Under the pieces are notes generated by a model. It did not search any database. It was given only the letters and a program-made list of their open reading frames with translations, and had not been told where the DNA came from. Position numbers and translations under genes: made by a program. A stretch of 45,538 bases of DNA from Schoenoplectus triqueter (lineage: Eukaryota > Streptophyta > Magnoliopsida > Poales > Cyperaceae): NCBI GenBank assembly GCA_964058805.1, contig CAXKVV010000520.1:1-45538 (forward strand), read 5' to 3'. Of this stretch, positions 9,432 through 17,064 are shown one piece after another. Positions within the stretch are counted from its first letter, which is position 1. Every line of letters starts with the position of its first letter.

Positions 9432-10540
9432 TAATATTTTGCATGTATGTTGCTACGGTGATATCTTTTTAAAAAAAATAAAATTTCATATCTTCAAATA
9501 AAAATAAAATAAATAAAAATGAAGATAATTTAGTAATTAATATAAATTTCAATCATAGATACATAATTAATATAAAATAAATACAGAATTGAGAAAAATT
9601 GACATTTAAAATTTAAAAAAGTTAAAATTCATAATTCATGGTAATCTAAGAAAAAAATAAAGTAGAGCAATTATACTTTTAAATTATGTAGCATTTCGTG
9701 TAACAATCAAAATTAAGAAAAAATTATAACTTCAACACAAATGATCATATAAATAGTAACATTATTTCACGAATAACTCAATTCGATGACTGATATTAGC
9801 TCTAGTAATTTAATAAAAAATTTGGACTGTTGTAGGATTAGAACACTTACGTACTTAATAAGGAGTATATATATATAGTTTGGCTACGATGCTACGCGTA
9901 GCATGGATGAGTCGTTTTCTACGGACTGTTTTTTCGTCTTAAAAATTTTAATGGTCGATCCGACCGGTCAAAATATTTTTCATATGAAAATCTAATTGGA
10001 GATCAAATTTTATATTTTTTAGGTTTTTTTTTACTATTTTTTAAAATAGATAGATAATGACTCATTTTGAATGGCTTATAATAATTAAATCAAGTGATTT
10101 TCTAGTTATCTTAAAAAATATCAAAAAGATTCTAAAAATATATATAATTTGATCTCCAACTAGATTTTCATATAAAAAATATTTTGACCGATTGGATTGA
10201 CTATTTGAACTTTAAAGACGGAGAAACAGTCCGTAATACACGGACCATCCATTTTATATGTAGCACCATAACCAAATTCTCACTCTATATATAAACTCAA
10301 CCCACCAACAATTAGTGTTCCTTCTAAATGATTATATTCCTAAGTTAAAAGAAAAATGAGTAAACAAGTAAAATTAAGGATCAAGAGATTCAACAGGATA
10401 CTTGCCTCAGCTTGACAACGTACAGCAGCCCTCCGTGGCAGCGATTTTACGGAGGGGAGGCTGACGATGCGACGGCCAGGAACAACATTGGGTGCCCTCA
10501 CTGACATGTGTGAGCTGAGTGCGACTACTGATGATGTCAT
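8144..10540 (-). CDS. ELIP: Early light-induced protein, ELIP-A1 (three exons)
   Basis: A nuclear-encoded thylakoid protein of the chlorophyll a/b-binding superfamily. ELIPs accumulate under high light, cold and drying and are thought to hold free chlorophyll and limit photo-oxidation. Coding exons on the minus strand are 10406-10540, 8632-8727 and 8144-8488, giving 191 aa, close to the ~195 aa of Arabidopsis ELIPs. Residues 1-45 form a Ser/Arg-rich chloroplast transit peptide ending RCQAE. Residues 46-77 are a Pro/Ser/Gln-rich linker. Three helices follow: about 92-115 with [11 protein letters not shown], 128-147, and 165-186 with [11 protein letters not shown]. The Glu and Asn/Arg of helices 1 and 3 are the conserved pigment-binding and salt-bridge residues. 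The end YLKGGPLV matches the family. Intron 1 (1678 bp) fits only a GC donor. Compared with ELIP-A2 it has P17S, K48Q, P52L, D57G and S133G (A1 residue first). At 48, 52, 57 and 133 it is A1 that departs from the other three genes. Confidence 0.95.
8489..8631 (-). other. ELIP-A1 intron 2 (143 bp, GT-AG)
   Basis: Donor AAG|GTAACT and acceptor TATCAG|GTGAGC on the minus strand join phase-0 codons: Lys at the end of exon 2 and Val at the start of exon 3. The other three ELIP genes have the same junctions. Confidence 0.9.
9004..9396. mobile_element. Foldback MITE 1 in ELIP-A1 intron 1
   Basis: Ends are GGCTATGGTACTTT on the left and, reverse-complemented from the right, GACTATGGTGTTTT. The arms stay similar for over 100 bp each side, for example AATCTATTAGTAAA on the left and its inverse on the right. 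It is about 390 bp with no coding capacity, hence a MITE or foldback element. The target duplication is unclear. ELIP-A2 has the same element at 32841-33232; the B genes lack it. Confidence 0.75.
9400..9431. repeat. TA/CA microsatellite
   Basis: A compound (TA)n(CA)n run in ELIP-A1 intron 1, just beyond MITE 1. The unit 2 counterpart (33239-33309) is more than twice as long. Confidence 0.9.
9879..10276. mobile_element. Foldback MITE 2 in ELIP-A1 intron 1
   Basis: The left end TTTGGCTACGATGCTAC and the inverted right end TTTGGTTATGGTGCTAC start two arms of about 150 bp. Both include TACGGACTGTTT and GGTCAAAATATTTTT in inverted order. It is about 398 bp with no ORF. The ends resemble those of MITE 1 (GGCTATGGTRCT), so both may belong to one superfamily. 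Present also at 33757-34153 in ELIP-A2. Confidence 0.8.
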
Positions 10541-10675
10541 TACTGAAACTCTTGAAATAATTTGTGAAAGAGATCGATATATAGGTAGCAGCTTAATTAA
10601 TTTGTCCTCAGGGGGTTCTGTAGAGTTAACAAATAACAGTGCAGATCTGTTTTTCAGTTTAGCAAGGAGAGGTGT

Positions 10676-10686
10676 CGTATATATAG
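10676..10686 (-). promoter_or_regulatory. ELIP-A1 TATA box
   Basis: CTATATATACG on the minus strand, 136 bp upstream of the ATG. The same motif sits at the matching place in all four ELIP genes. Transcription would start near 10650. Confidence 0.7.
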
Positions 10687-10832
10687 ACGGGTGGTCGGTT
10701 CAATGATTTGCTCCGGAGACCGTGGTACATGCATGGTGCCCACAGAGCCCATGTTGGTTCAATAATTAGGACCGCTGGATGGTCGCCTCGTGGAATCGCC
10801 GTGTCCACTAGGGTATATGAATTATGGTAATG

Positions 10833-10838
10833 ACGTGG
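10833..10838 (-). promoter_or_regulatory. ACGT-core (ABRE-like) motif upstream of ELIP-A1
   Basis: CCACGT read on the minus strand, within CCACGTCA, about 150 bp upstream of the TATA box. ACGT-core sites bind bZIP factors of the ABA and light pathways. It is kept in all four genes. Binding here is inferred only from the motif. Confidence 0.45.
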
Positions 10839-11149
10839 ATGCTGAGGTAACCAGAGAGCAGATATGGTGGTAAAATCTGAGAGATTTTGGGTGGAGCGGA
10901 CATTATGCACGATAGCTCTCGTTTTTTCTCGGAACGGGGTCTTGGCGCTTAGTGTGAGTGTCTGTGTGAATCGTGGAAGCTTTTTGAACGTGAGGGGTTA
11001 CCTGTTTATGATATTTCTTTCTTCAGTGTTTTGTCATGCAAATCGCTGTGTAGAGATCCCACACGTTTTTATTAGTTACTTGATACGTTGTTGTGGGGTT
11101 AGTGGAATCGTTATACAGTGACATTATGACAAAAAGAAAATAAAAAATC

Positions 11150-11267
11150 AAAAGTCTGTAAAAGTTTGAACCAAAGGAACATACAACTCAGGACAGAATC
11201 AAATAAAAAAAAATGAAAAGTCTGTAAAAGTTTGAATCAAAGGAACACACAACTCAGGACAGAATCA
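11150..11267. repeat. 66-bp tandem duplication upstream of ELIP-A1
   Basis: AAAAGTCTGTAAAAGTTTGA starts at 11150 and again at 11216, each copy followed by similar text to GGACAGAATCA. Unit 2 carries it too. The B-gene upstream region has a single diverged copy (near 15785), so the tandem arose in the A lineage. Confidence 0.85.
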
Positions 11268-11399
11268 GAATTAGGATTTGGAGTGTCGAAAAATTGATTA
11301 AATAATAATCATTTTGACAAAAAAAAATATTATGTACTCAACAATTATGGGGAAATGCCGGATAGCAATAATCTTATAAATTCTTAATATATAAAAATA

Positions 11400-11840
11400 A
11401 TTGAGTTTCTAAGTTTTTTAAATATGCCACATCATTAATTTTATTTTATATCTTTTCATTTTATTGAATCCAAAAGTTTATATAAAATAATTTCTCTCTC
11501 CTCATTTAAAATAATGTGTGTAATATATATTAAGGTGAAACTTAACTCTTAAAATGATCTACTTTTCTATATGATCATTTATAGATTATTATGTATTTAA
11601 TTATATTCCTATACATAAAGAAGGTTAAGTTTTTAAGCTTTTCAAGCATTTTACATCATTATTTTTCTTCACCATTGATTTTGTTTAAATCTTTTCATCA
11701 TTTTGAATCTAAGAGTTCATATAAAATAGTTATCTCTCCTCATTTTAAATAATGTGTGTAATATATTTATGGTGAAACTTAACTCTTAAAATTATCTAAT
11801 TTTTTATATTATAATTTATAAATTATTATATATTTAACTA
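11400..11840. repeat. Degenerate ~225-bp direct repeat upstream of ELIP-A1
   Basis: Two diverged copies each carry, in order, a CATCATT block, ATATAAAATA, CTCCTCATTT, AATAATGTGTGTAATATA and GGTGAAACTTAACTCTTAAAA. It is AT-rich with no coding sense. Confidence 0.7.
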
Positions 11841-12019
11841 TATTATTTATTATTATAATTATAAATATTATTTAATACTTAAAAATATTATATTTAAATT
11901 TTCTTTAATGTGAAATTTTATTATATGTATTTAAATTTTGTATTGTTAATTATTTATTTGAGTACTATATTGTTAGGCGAAACACTAATTACAGCTCTAG
12001 TATAAAAAAAATGTCATAA

Positions 12020-12900
12020 TTTTTACTAATTTAAATAAATTATGGGTTGTCAGGCTCTCTGACACCCTTTTGGTTCCGCCCCGGATACAACTTATTAATT
12101 TATTATGTTCATTTTTTTAATAAAAATATAAGCGTGAAAACTCTCAAATTTTATATTAATTTAAATAATTTATATATAACTTCTCAAAATCTTAAAAATA
12201 AAAATAAATTTTTAGATACTTTTTTTTACTTATAGAATAATAATGATTCAATATATATATATATATATATATATATAATTCTATTAATATTTGATAGATC
12301 ATCAAAGTCCATTAAATTAGAACCGTTATAAATTATATAAATTTTGATGATTTTTGATGAATTATTAAATGATAATAAAATTATATGAAATTTAAATCAT
12401 TAATTCACTATCAATCTATAAACAAATAAAAAAAAATATCTATATTATTTTTTCTTTTTAAAATTTATTTCATATTTATTTAAAAATTCATTGTTAAGAT
12501 TGTCAAAATAACCATTGTCAAGGACCCCTTCTTTAGAGGTTTGATATGGATCACTTCTTCCAGAATAAGCTAGAAGATGTGTTTCGAAAAAAAATCTACC
12601 AAATGGTACTAGAATAAACTAGAAGAGCGACTTCCACTGCTCTTGCGTCATCCCTTTTCCTTCCTTTTTATAGGAAATGACTTATGTTGCTAAGTCACCT
12701 TCCACTGCTCTTGCGTCATCCCTTTTCCAATTCTTATTGTTTGACTCGATTGCATCTGATTGATCAATCTGTATAAAAGTATCTGAGTTTCTTCATTTCC
12801 AAACAGTTACCAAGATCGTTAGTCACTAGGTTGACAAGCTTGCAGATAGGGCGCTGACTTGAAGAGCAGAGCATTCAATAAGATATAAATTTATCAATAA
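12020..12900. other. 881-bp segment present in unit 1 only
   Basis: Unit 2 joins bases matching 12019 and 12901 directly (35893/35894). ATAA occurs at both ends (12016-12019 and 12897-12900). The segment includes 12545-12620, which is homologous to DNA upstream of ELIP-B (15910-15995). It was therefore there before the recent duplication, and unit 2 lost it. It also contains an AT microsatellite (about 12250-12278) and a block at 12480-12530 that resembles 41990-42045 in inverse orientation. Confidence 0.85.
12631..12728. repeat. 30-bp direct repeat
   Basis: CTTCCACTGCTCTTGCGTCA plus ATCCCTTTTCC-like text occurs at 12631-12660 and again at 12699-12728, with a 38-bp spacer. Only unit 1 has it, because unit 2 lost this segment. 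Confidence 0.9.
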
Positions 12901-13512
12901 AATGGAGAAAGACTAATGAGAGGAAGACCACCACATCATAGCAAGGGGAGCTAGCTATAATCGCAGATTGATCCGACTCGTAATTCACTTTTGACTAGGA
13001 TAAGGTTTTTGTTAAAATGTTGAAGTGAAAATTAGGGAAGAGAGTGATTCAGATCGGAGCTAATAAAAACTCTATCCAGTAAAGCAAGGTGTTGTGATTT
13101 TTGCCTAATTGAGTTTACTTTCTCCGGCTAGTGGGTAATTTACCTAAAAGAATTTGATTAGCAGGCCAAAGAAAATGTTTAAGTCAATGAACGCTGCCAC
13201 CACTTGATGATAATTTTCTTCATAAAAAATGAGATGTTAATTACATAAAGGTAAAACCAAATTCGTTTATCATCACTTGTAGTGTTAGATTGACGTTCTA
13301 TTAAATTATTAAGAATCAATCCCAGTGATGTAATATAGAATCATTTGGGATCTAATGACGTAGGTCGCAAATGAATAATTCAAGTTTAGAATAATTAATA
13401 TTAATCTAATTCTTAATTTTAGAGTGATATTTTTCTAATTCCGCAGCTTTGTAATGTCATTTATCTGATCTTTTTTCCATAATAAATTAGCGCTAATATA
13501 CTTTAGCACGTA

Positions 13513-13626
13513 TTTGTAAGGCTATATAGCTATACGCCTATCTTAAAAGTACTAGATTGATTCACAAATTAGTTTTATATCTCCTTGAGTCTTTGTAAGG
13601 CTATATAGCTATACGCCTATCTTAAA
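13513..13626. repeat. 35-bp templated direct repeat 3' of ELIP-B1
   Basis: The 35-bp text beginning TTTGTAAGGCTATATAGC occurs at 13513-13547 and 13592-13626. In unit 2 the second place holds different DNA (TTATCTGCTTATATGCTGGA onward) that matches the ELIP-A 3' flank and so is ancestral. The second copy in unit 1 therefore replaced ancestral sequence, as in templated break repair or local conversion. Confidence 0.85.
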
Positions 13627-13915
13627 TGATTTGCTCGTCACGTTGAAATAGCAGCGTTACATTGGTGGAGATCTTTCGATAAAAATCTAGTACAATAGAT
13701 GGTTTGCTCTCAATTTTTTCAGAAATTAATGAAGTATTTTTTTTAATTTGCAAACAAAGTCTCAATAATCTTTCTAATAAAAAACTTCACAATATTAAGG
13801 CTGTTCCTATATAGACTAACACTAATACTTCATACAAGTTTTCATTCTTCTTTGTTAATAGTACAAAGTACAAGCTAATCCTATTGAAATGATCTCCTTC
13901 ATTAATAAACAATTT

Positions 13916-15142
13916 TTACACAAGAGGCCCACCCTTCAAGTACTCGGTGAAAGCCAAGGCTACCAATCCTAACATGGCAAATCTTCCATTCCACATCTCA
14001 GCACTCTCATTCATGATCCCAGCGGTTTTTGATTGTACATTCACTCCCTTGAACAACGGTACCAATGAGGCCACTGAGAAGAGCACTGCTGTGCCAAAAA
14101 ACCAGGGGAAACCACCACTCGACAATTGCATGAATAAATCATCACCTCTAGCTGCCTCTACTGCTATTGCTGCGACGAAGCCAAGCATGGCTAGCCGCCC
14201 GTTGATTCTCTCTGGTGCTGGACCGCTGAATGCGAACACATCGGAGAACTTGGTGCTCACCTGGTAATTAATATTTGTAAGTTATTTAGTTATCCATGTG
14301 TAATCTGGTTTATTAATTAATTCAAGAAAAATCTGAAGGAACAGTAGTTCATACTTGATACTTTTCTATCTCTGTTTTTATTCTGATAACTAATTTAGTT
14401 ACCTTAGGTATCGGTTTGGGAGCACGAGACGGAGATGAAGAAGACTGAGATGGTGGTGTTGCGCCTGTGGATTGCTCCAACGGTTGCTGCTGATCCGGCT
14501 GCATTGTTAAAGAGGATAATAAGTTGGAAGTTTCATATCATTTACATATACTGACACTCTGGCAGATGCCCTATATATGTACAGTACTAATTATTTACTC
14601 ATTTCAGCCACTCCCTATATCCGTCATTGGGATTGCCATCTAACAAATTAATTTAATTTTGATGTGAATGTCTATTCCACACAGGGCGGAACCAGAAACG
14701 ATCGATAGGGGTGTCCGGTTCAAATAAATAAAATATTCAGGTCAAAACATATTATTTTTTACCATACAATCTTTATTTTTCAGTGAACCGAGGGGGTGCC
14801 CGGGCGCCGGCCGGATCCGCCCTGATTCCACATTTTTAAACAATAACTAATACATATCGGGGTTCAATGTTGTAGCGCCATTAATTACTTGTATATAAAA
14901 GCTCAACGCACCAACAATTAGTGTTCAATCTAATGATTATATTCCCAAGTTAAAAGAAAAATGAGTAGACAAGTAAAATTAAGGATCAAGAGATTCAACA
15001 TGATACTTGCCTCAGCTTGACAACGTACAACAGCCCTCCGTGGCAGCGATTTTACGGTGGGGAGGCTGACGAGGTGGCGGCCGCCAACAACATTGGTTGC
15101 CCTCGCTGACATGGAGCTGAGTGCAACTACTGATGATGTCAT
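13916..15142 (-). CDS. ELIP: Early light-induced protein, ELIP-B1 (three exons)
   Basis: A thylakoid stress photoprotection protein of the same family as ELIP-A. Minus-strand coding exons are 15011-15142, 14403-14498 and 13916-14260, giving 190 aa. The transit peptide (1-44) ends VVRCQAE. The linker (45-76) is Pro/Ser/Gln-rich. The three-helix domain keeps [11 protein letters not shown] and [12 protein letters not shown]-type marks are VFAFSG, QLSSGG and SKTAG, where A-type has VLAFSG, QLSNGG and SKTDG. Intron 1 is 512 bp and again uses a GC donor. I chose the ATG at 15142 because it aligns with the only ATG possible in the A genes. An in-frame ATG at 15241 would add 33 residues. It differs from ELIP-B2 at Ala13 (Val) and Thr29 (Ser) only. 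A same-strand neighbour upstream of ELIP-A1, it has its own promoter. Confidence 0.95.
14261..14402 (-). other. ELIP-B1 intron 2 (142 bp, GT-AG)
   Basis: Donor CCTAAG|GTAACT and acceptor ACCAG|GTGAGC, phase 0, as in the A genes. Confidence 0.9.
14499..15010 (-). other. ELIP-B1 intron 1 (512 bp, GC-AG)
   Basis: Donor GAG|GCAAGT, acceptor ATGCAG|CCGGAT. Only the GC donor keeps exon 1 and exon 2 in the ELIP frame. It contains a 143-bp hAT-type MITE and lacks the ~1.2 kb of foldback DNA found in the A genes. Confidence 0.85.
14682..14824. mobile_element. 143-bp hAT-type MITE in ELIP-B1 intron 1
   Basis: Terminal inverted repeats CAGGGCGGAACC and CAGGGCGGATCC (right end reversed) are flanked by an exact 8-bp duplication ATTCCACA (14674-14681 and 14825-14832). 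An 8-bp target duplication and CAG-starting ends are hAT features. ELIP-A1 has the unfilled site (ATTCACA near 8901). The element is GC-rich near its right end and noncoding. Confidence 0.9.
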
Positions 15143-15286
15143 TACAGAAACTCTGGAAATAATTTGTGAAAGAGATCGATCAGGTAGAAGCTTAATTAAT
15201 GAGGTCTCAGTGCTGTTCTCAGGGGTCTGTAGAGTTATCAAATAACAGTGCAGATCTGCTTTTCATGGTTTAGCTTGGGGAGGTGT

Positions 15287-15297
15287 CGTATATATAG
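15287..15297 (-). promoter_or_regulatory. ELIP-B1 TATA box
   Basis: CTATATATACG on the minus strand. It lies about 145 bp upstream of the assigned ATG and only ~46 bp upstream of the in-frame upstream ATG at 15241, so that ATG probably falls inside the transcript. Confidence 0.7.
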
Positions 15298-15449
15298 TGT
15301 ACTGGTGATTGGTTCAATGAGTTGCTCCCGAGACCGGTGGTACGTACGCGGTGCCAACAGAGCCCACGTTTGGTTCAATAATTAGGACCGCTGGATGGAC
15401 GCCAGGTGGCAATCGTCGTGTCCACAGGAGTATATGAAATATGATAATG

Positions 15450-15455
15450 ACGTGG
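15450..15455 (-). promoter_or_regulatory. ACGT-core (ABRE-like) motif upstream of ELIP-B1
   Basis: CCACGT read on the minus strand, the counterpart of the motif at 10833. Conserved position in A and B genes. Confidence 0.45.
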
Positions 15456-15598
15456 GTGCCGAGGTAACCAGAGAGGCAGAGATGGTGTTGAAGTTTGAGA
15501 GATTTTGGGTGGAGCGGGCATCATACACGATGGCTATCGCTTTTTCTCGGTGCGGGGTTTTGACGCTTAGTGTGAGTGTGAATCGTGGACGCTTTTGG

Positions 15599-15604
15599 CA
15601 CGTG
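15599..15604. promoter_or_regulatory. G-box CACGTG upstream of ELIP-B1
   Basis: A perfect palindromic G-box about 300 bp upstream of the TATA box, also at 38597-38602 in ELIP-B2. The aligned A-gene site reads AACGTG. G-boxes bind bZIP and bHLH factors in light and ABA responses. Function is inferred from the motif. Confidence 0.5.
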
Positions 15605-15754
15605 AAGTGGGACTAGACTACACAGGGCTGAAGGGTTACCTGTTTACGATATTTCCTTCATAATTGTTTTGTCTTGCAAATCGCTGTTATCGGGTCCACA
15701 TGTCTTTATTAGTTACTTGACCTGTTGTTGTGGGGTTAGTGGAATGGTTTTTAC

Positions 15755-17064
15755 AGTGACACTATGACAGAAGGAATAAAAATGAAAACTCAGTAAAAGT
15801 TTGAAACAAACATAACTTATTAATTAATTATGATTATTTTTTTATAGAGAGATGAGAGTTACTCTCAAATTTCATATTAACTAAGATTTTTTTCTTTAGG
15901 AGTTGTTTGATATGGATCATTTCTTTCTGAATAAGCTAGAAAATGAAACGTTTAAGAAGAAATCTACCAATTGTACTAGAATAAATTGGAAGAGCAATAA
16001 AAAAAGAAAAAATATTTTCTTCCACCAAAAATGGTGAAAGATATGTTCTTTCAAAATAATCAAGTGAGTCAATGAAGATATTATAAAATTATCTCTTTTC
16101 TCAATAATTTTATTCTTCCTTGAACATCATTGTCAGACGTTTGTACAAACTTCTGAAATAAATTAGAAGTTTTCATCTAATTTAGCACTCTTTCATCCTC
16201 TTCAGAAAGATACATATCATATCAAACACACCCTAGCATCCTTACATTAACATTATCAAAAGAATGAAAACGACAATGATAACTTTTCTTCATAAAAAAT
16301 GAAATGTTAATTACATAAAACCAAATTCGTTCATCATCACTTGTAGTGCTAGATTGATATTATTAAATTATTAGAAATCAATCACATAACATAGAATCAA
16401 CTGGGACTAATGACATAGGTTTAATTGGCTTCCTATCAGTAAACACACAAATCATTAAATCAATTAATCTGATATAGTATGCATGTAAGATCGATTTGGA
16501 AAAAAAAACTATTGCAAAATTGTTTATCATATTTTGTAAGGAAAATTTTCTGTTAGCTTTTAGAACAATGCTATATTTTAGAAAATCCAATATCTGAGAA
16601 ATGATAAAAAAAAATCTAATATCTGAGGAGCTAACATAGAATTGCCTCCAGGGCCGGATGCAGGATTTTGGTCGGGGGGATTATCGGATTGTAATAACTT
16701 ATCGGGTTTAAACCCATTAACTAATCGGGTTTAAAGTAATAGATAATCAAGTTGATGAAGAAAGTTTTCATCCACGGAACTTTATATTTTGATATTTTTG
16801 CATAATTATTTCATTATGAACGATATTAAATACTAGTATATTACCTGTGTGTTGCAACGGGACTTTTTTTTTAAAAAATAATATACTTTATGTTAAGTAC
16901 AAATATTTTCAGTATTCTAATATAAAAAAATTAGTTGATAAATATATTTAAGAAATTTAGTAAAAGTGTTTGTAGCAACACCGATATACTGCCAAACTAA
17001 AGACAAATAATATAAAAAAATAAAATTGTAACTCCTCATTATTTAAATGAGGAAAGATGAAAGG
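15755..17064. other. Spacer upstream of ELIP-B1
   Basis: No gene is supported. Part of it is homologous to the ELIP-A upstream region. A repeat-like block at about 16648-16860 starts CAGGGCCGGATGCAGG (the kind of end seen on plant hAT MITEs) and ends near ACCTGTGTGTTGCAACGG, but no boundaries or target duplication could be fixed. Unit 2 holds it at about 45290-45508. Confidence 0.5.

Larger units (their letters stand above)
8728..10405 (-). other. ELIP-A1 intron 1 (1678 bp, GC-AG) with two MITEs
   Basis: The donor is GAG|GCAAGT and the acceptor TTGCAG|CCGGAT. Using the GT four bases into the intron would bring TAA into frame two codons into exon 2, so the GC donor is the one that preserves the protein. 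The intron is about 1.2 kb longer than in the B genes. The extra DNA (about 8965-10285) contains two foldback elements and a TA/CA microsatellite. Confidence 0.85.
10541..13915. other. ELIP-A1 promoter and spacer to ELIP-B1
   Basis: No further gene is seen. The first ~500 bp are the ELIP-A1 promoter and 5' leader, similar to the ELIP-B promoter. Beyond lie tandem repeats (11150-11267, 11400-11840), a stretch present only in unit 1 (12020-12900), and DNA homologous to the ELIP-B upstream region: 12545-12620 matches 15910-15995, and 13215-13360 matches 16285-16420. The last ~280 bp are the ELIP-B1 3' flank. Confidence 0.7.
1..16885. repeat. Unit 1 of a recent ~23.8-kb segmental duplication (part shared with unit 2)
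   Basis: Bases 1 onward match 23807 onward, and order and strand are kept through the hAT gene, ELIP-A, ELIP-B and their flanks. The offset is 23806 at the start, 23854 at the hAT start codon, 23839 at ELIP-A exon 3 and 22991 at ELIP-B exon 3, each shift being explained by a visible indel. Differences are sparse single bases, so the event is recent relative to the ELIP-A/ELIP-B split. The outer borders are not visible: unit 1 may start before the window and unit 2 may extend past its end. Confidence 0.95.

Noticed and set aside
12020..12900. Unit 1-only segment read as a transposon insertion with a 4-bp ATAA target duplication
   Set aside because: Part of it is homologous to the ELIP-B upstream DNA, so it is ancestral; no terminal inverted repeats were found at its edges.
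16648..16870. Possible Helitron or MITE ending in the CCCGTGCGTTGCAACGG-type motif
   Set aside because: The CAGGGCCGG start and hairpin-like end are suggestive, but no target duplication, CTRR end or matched inverted repeat could be established.
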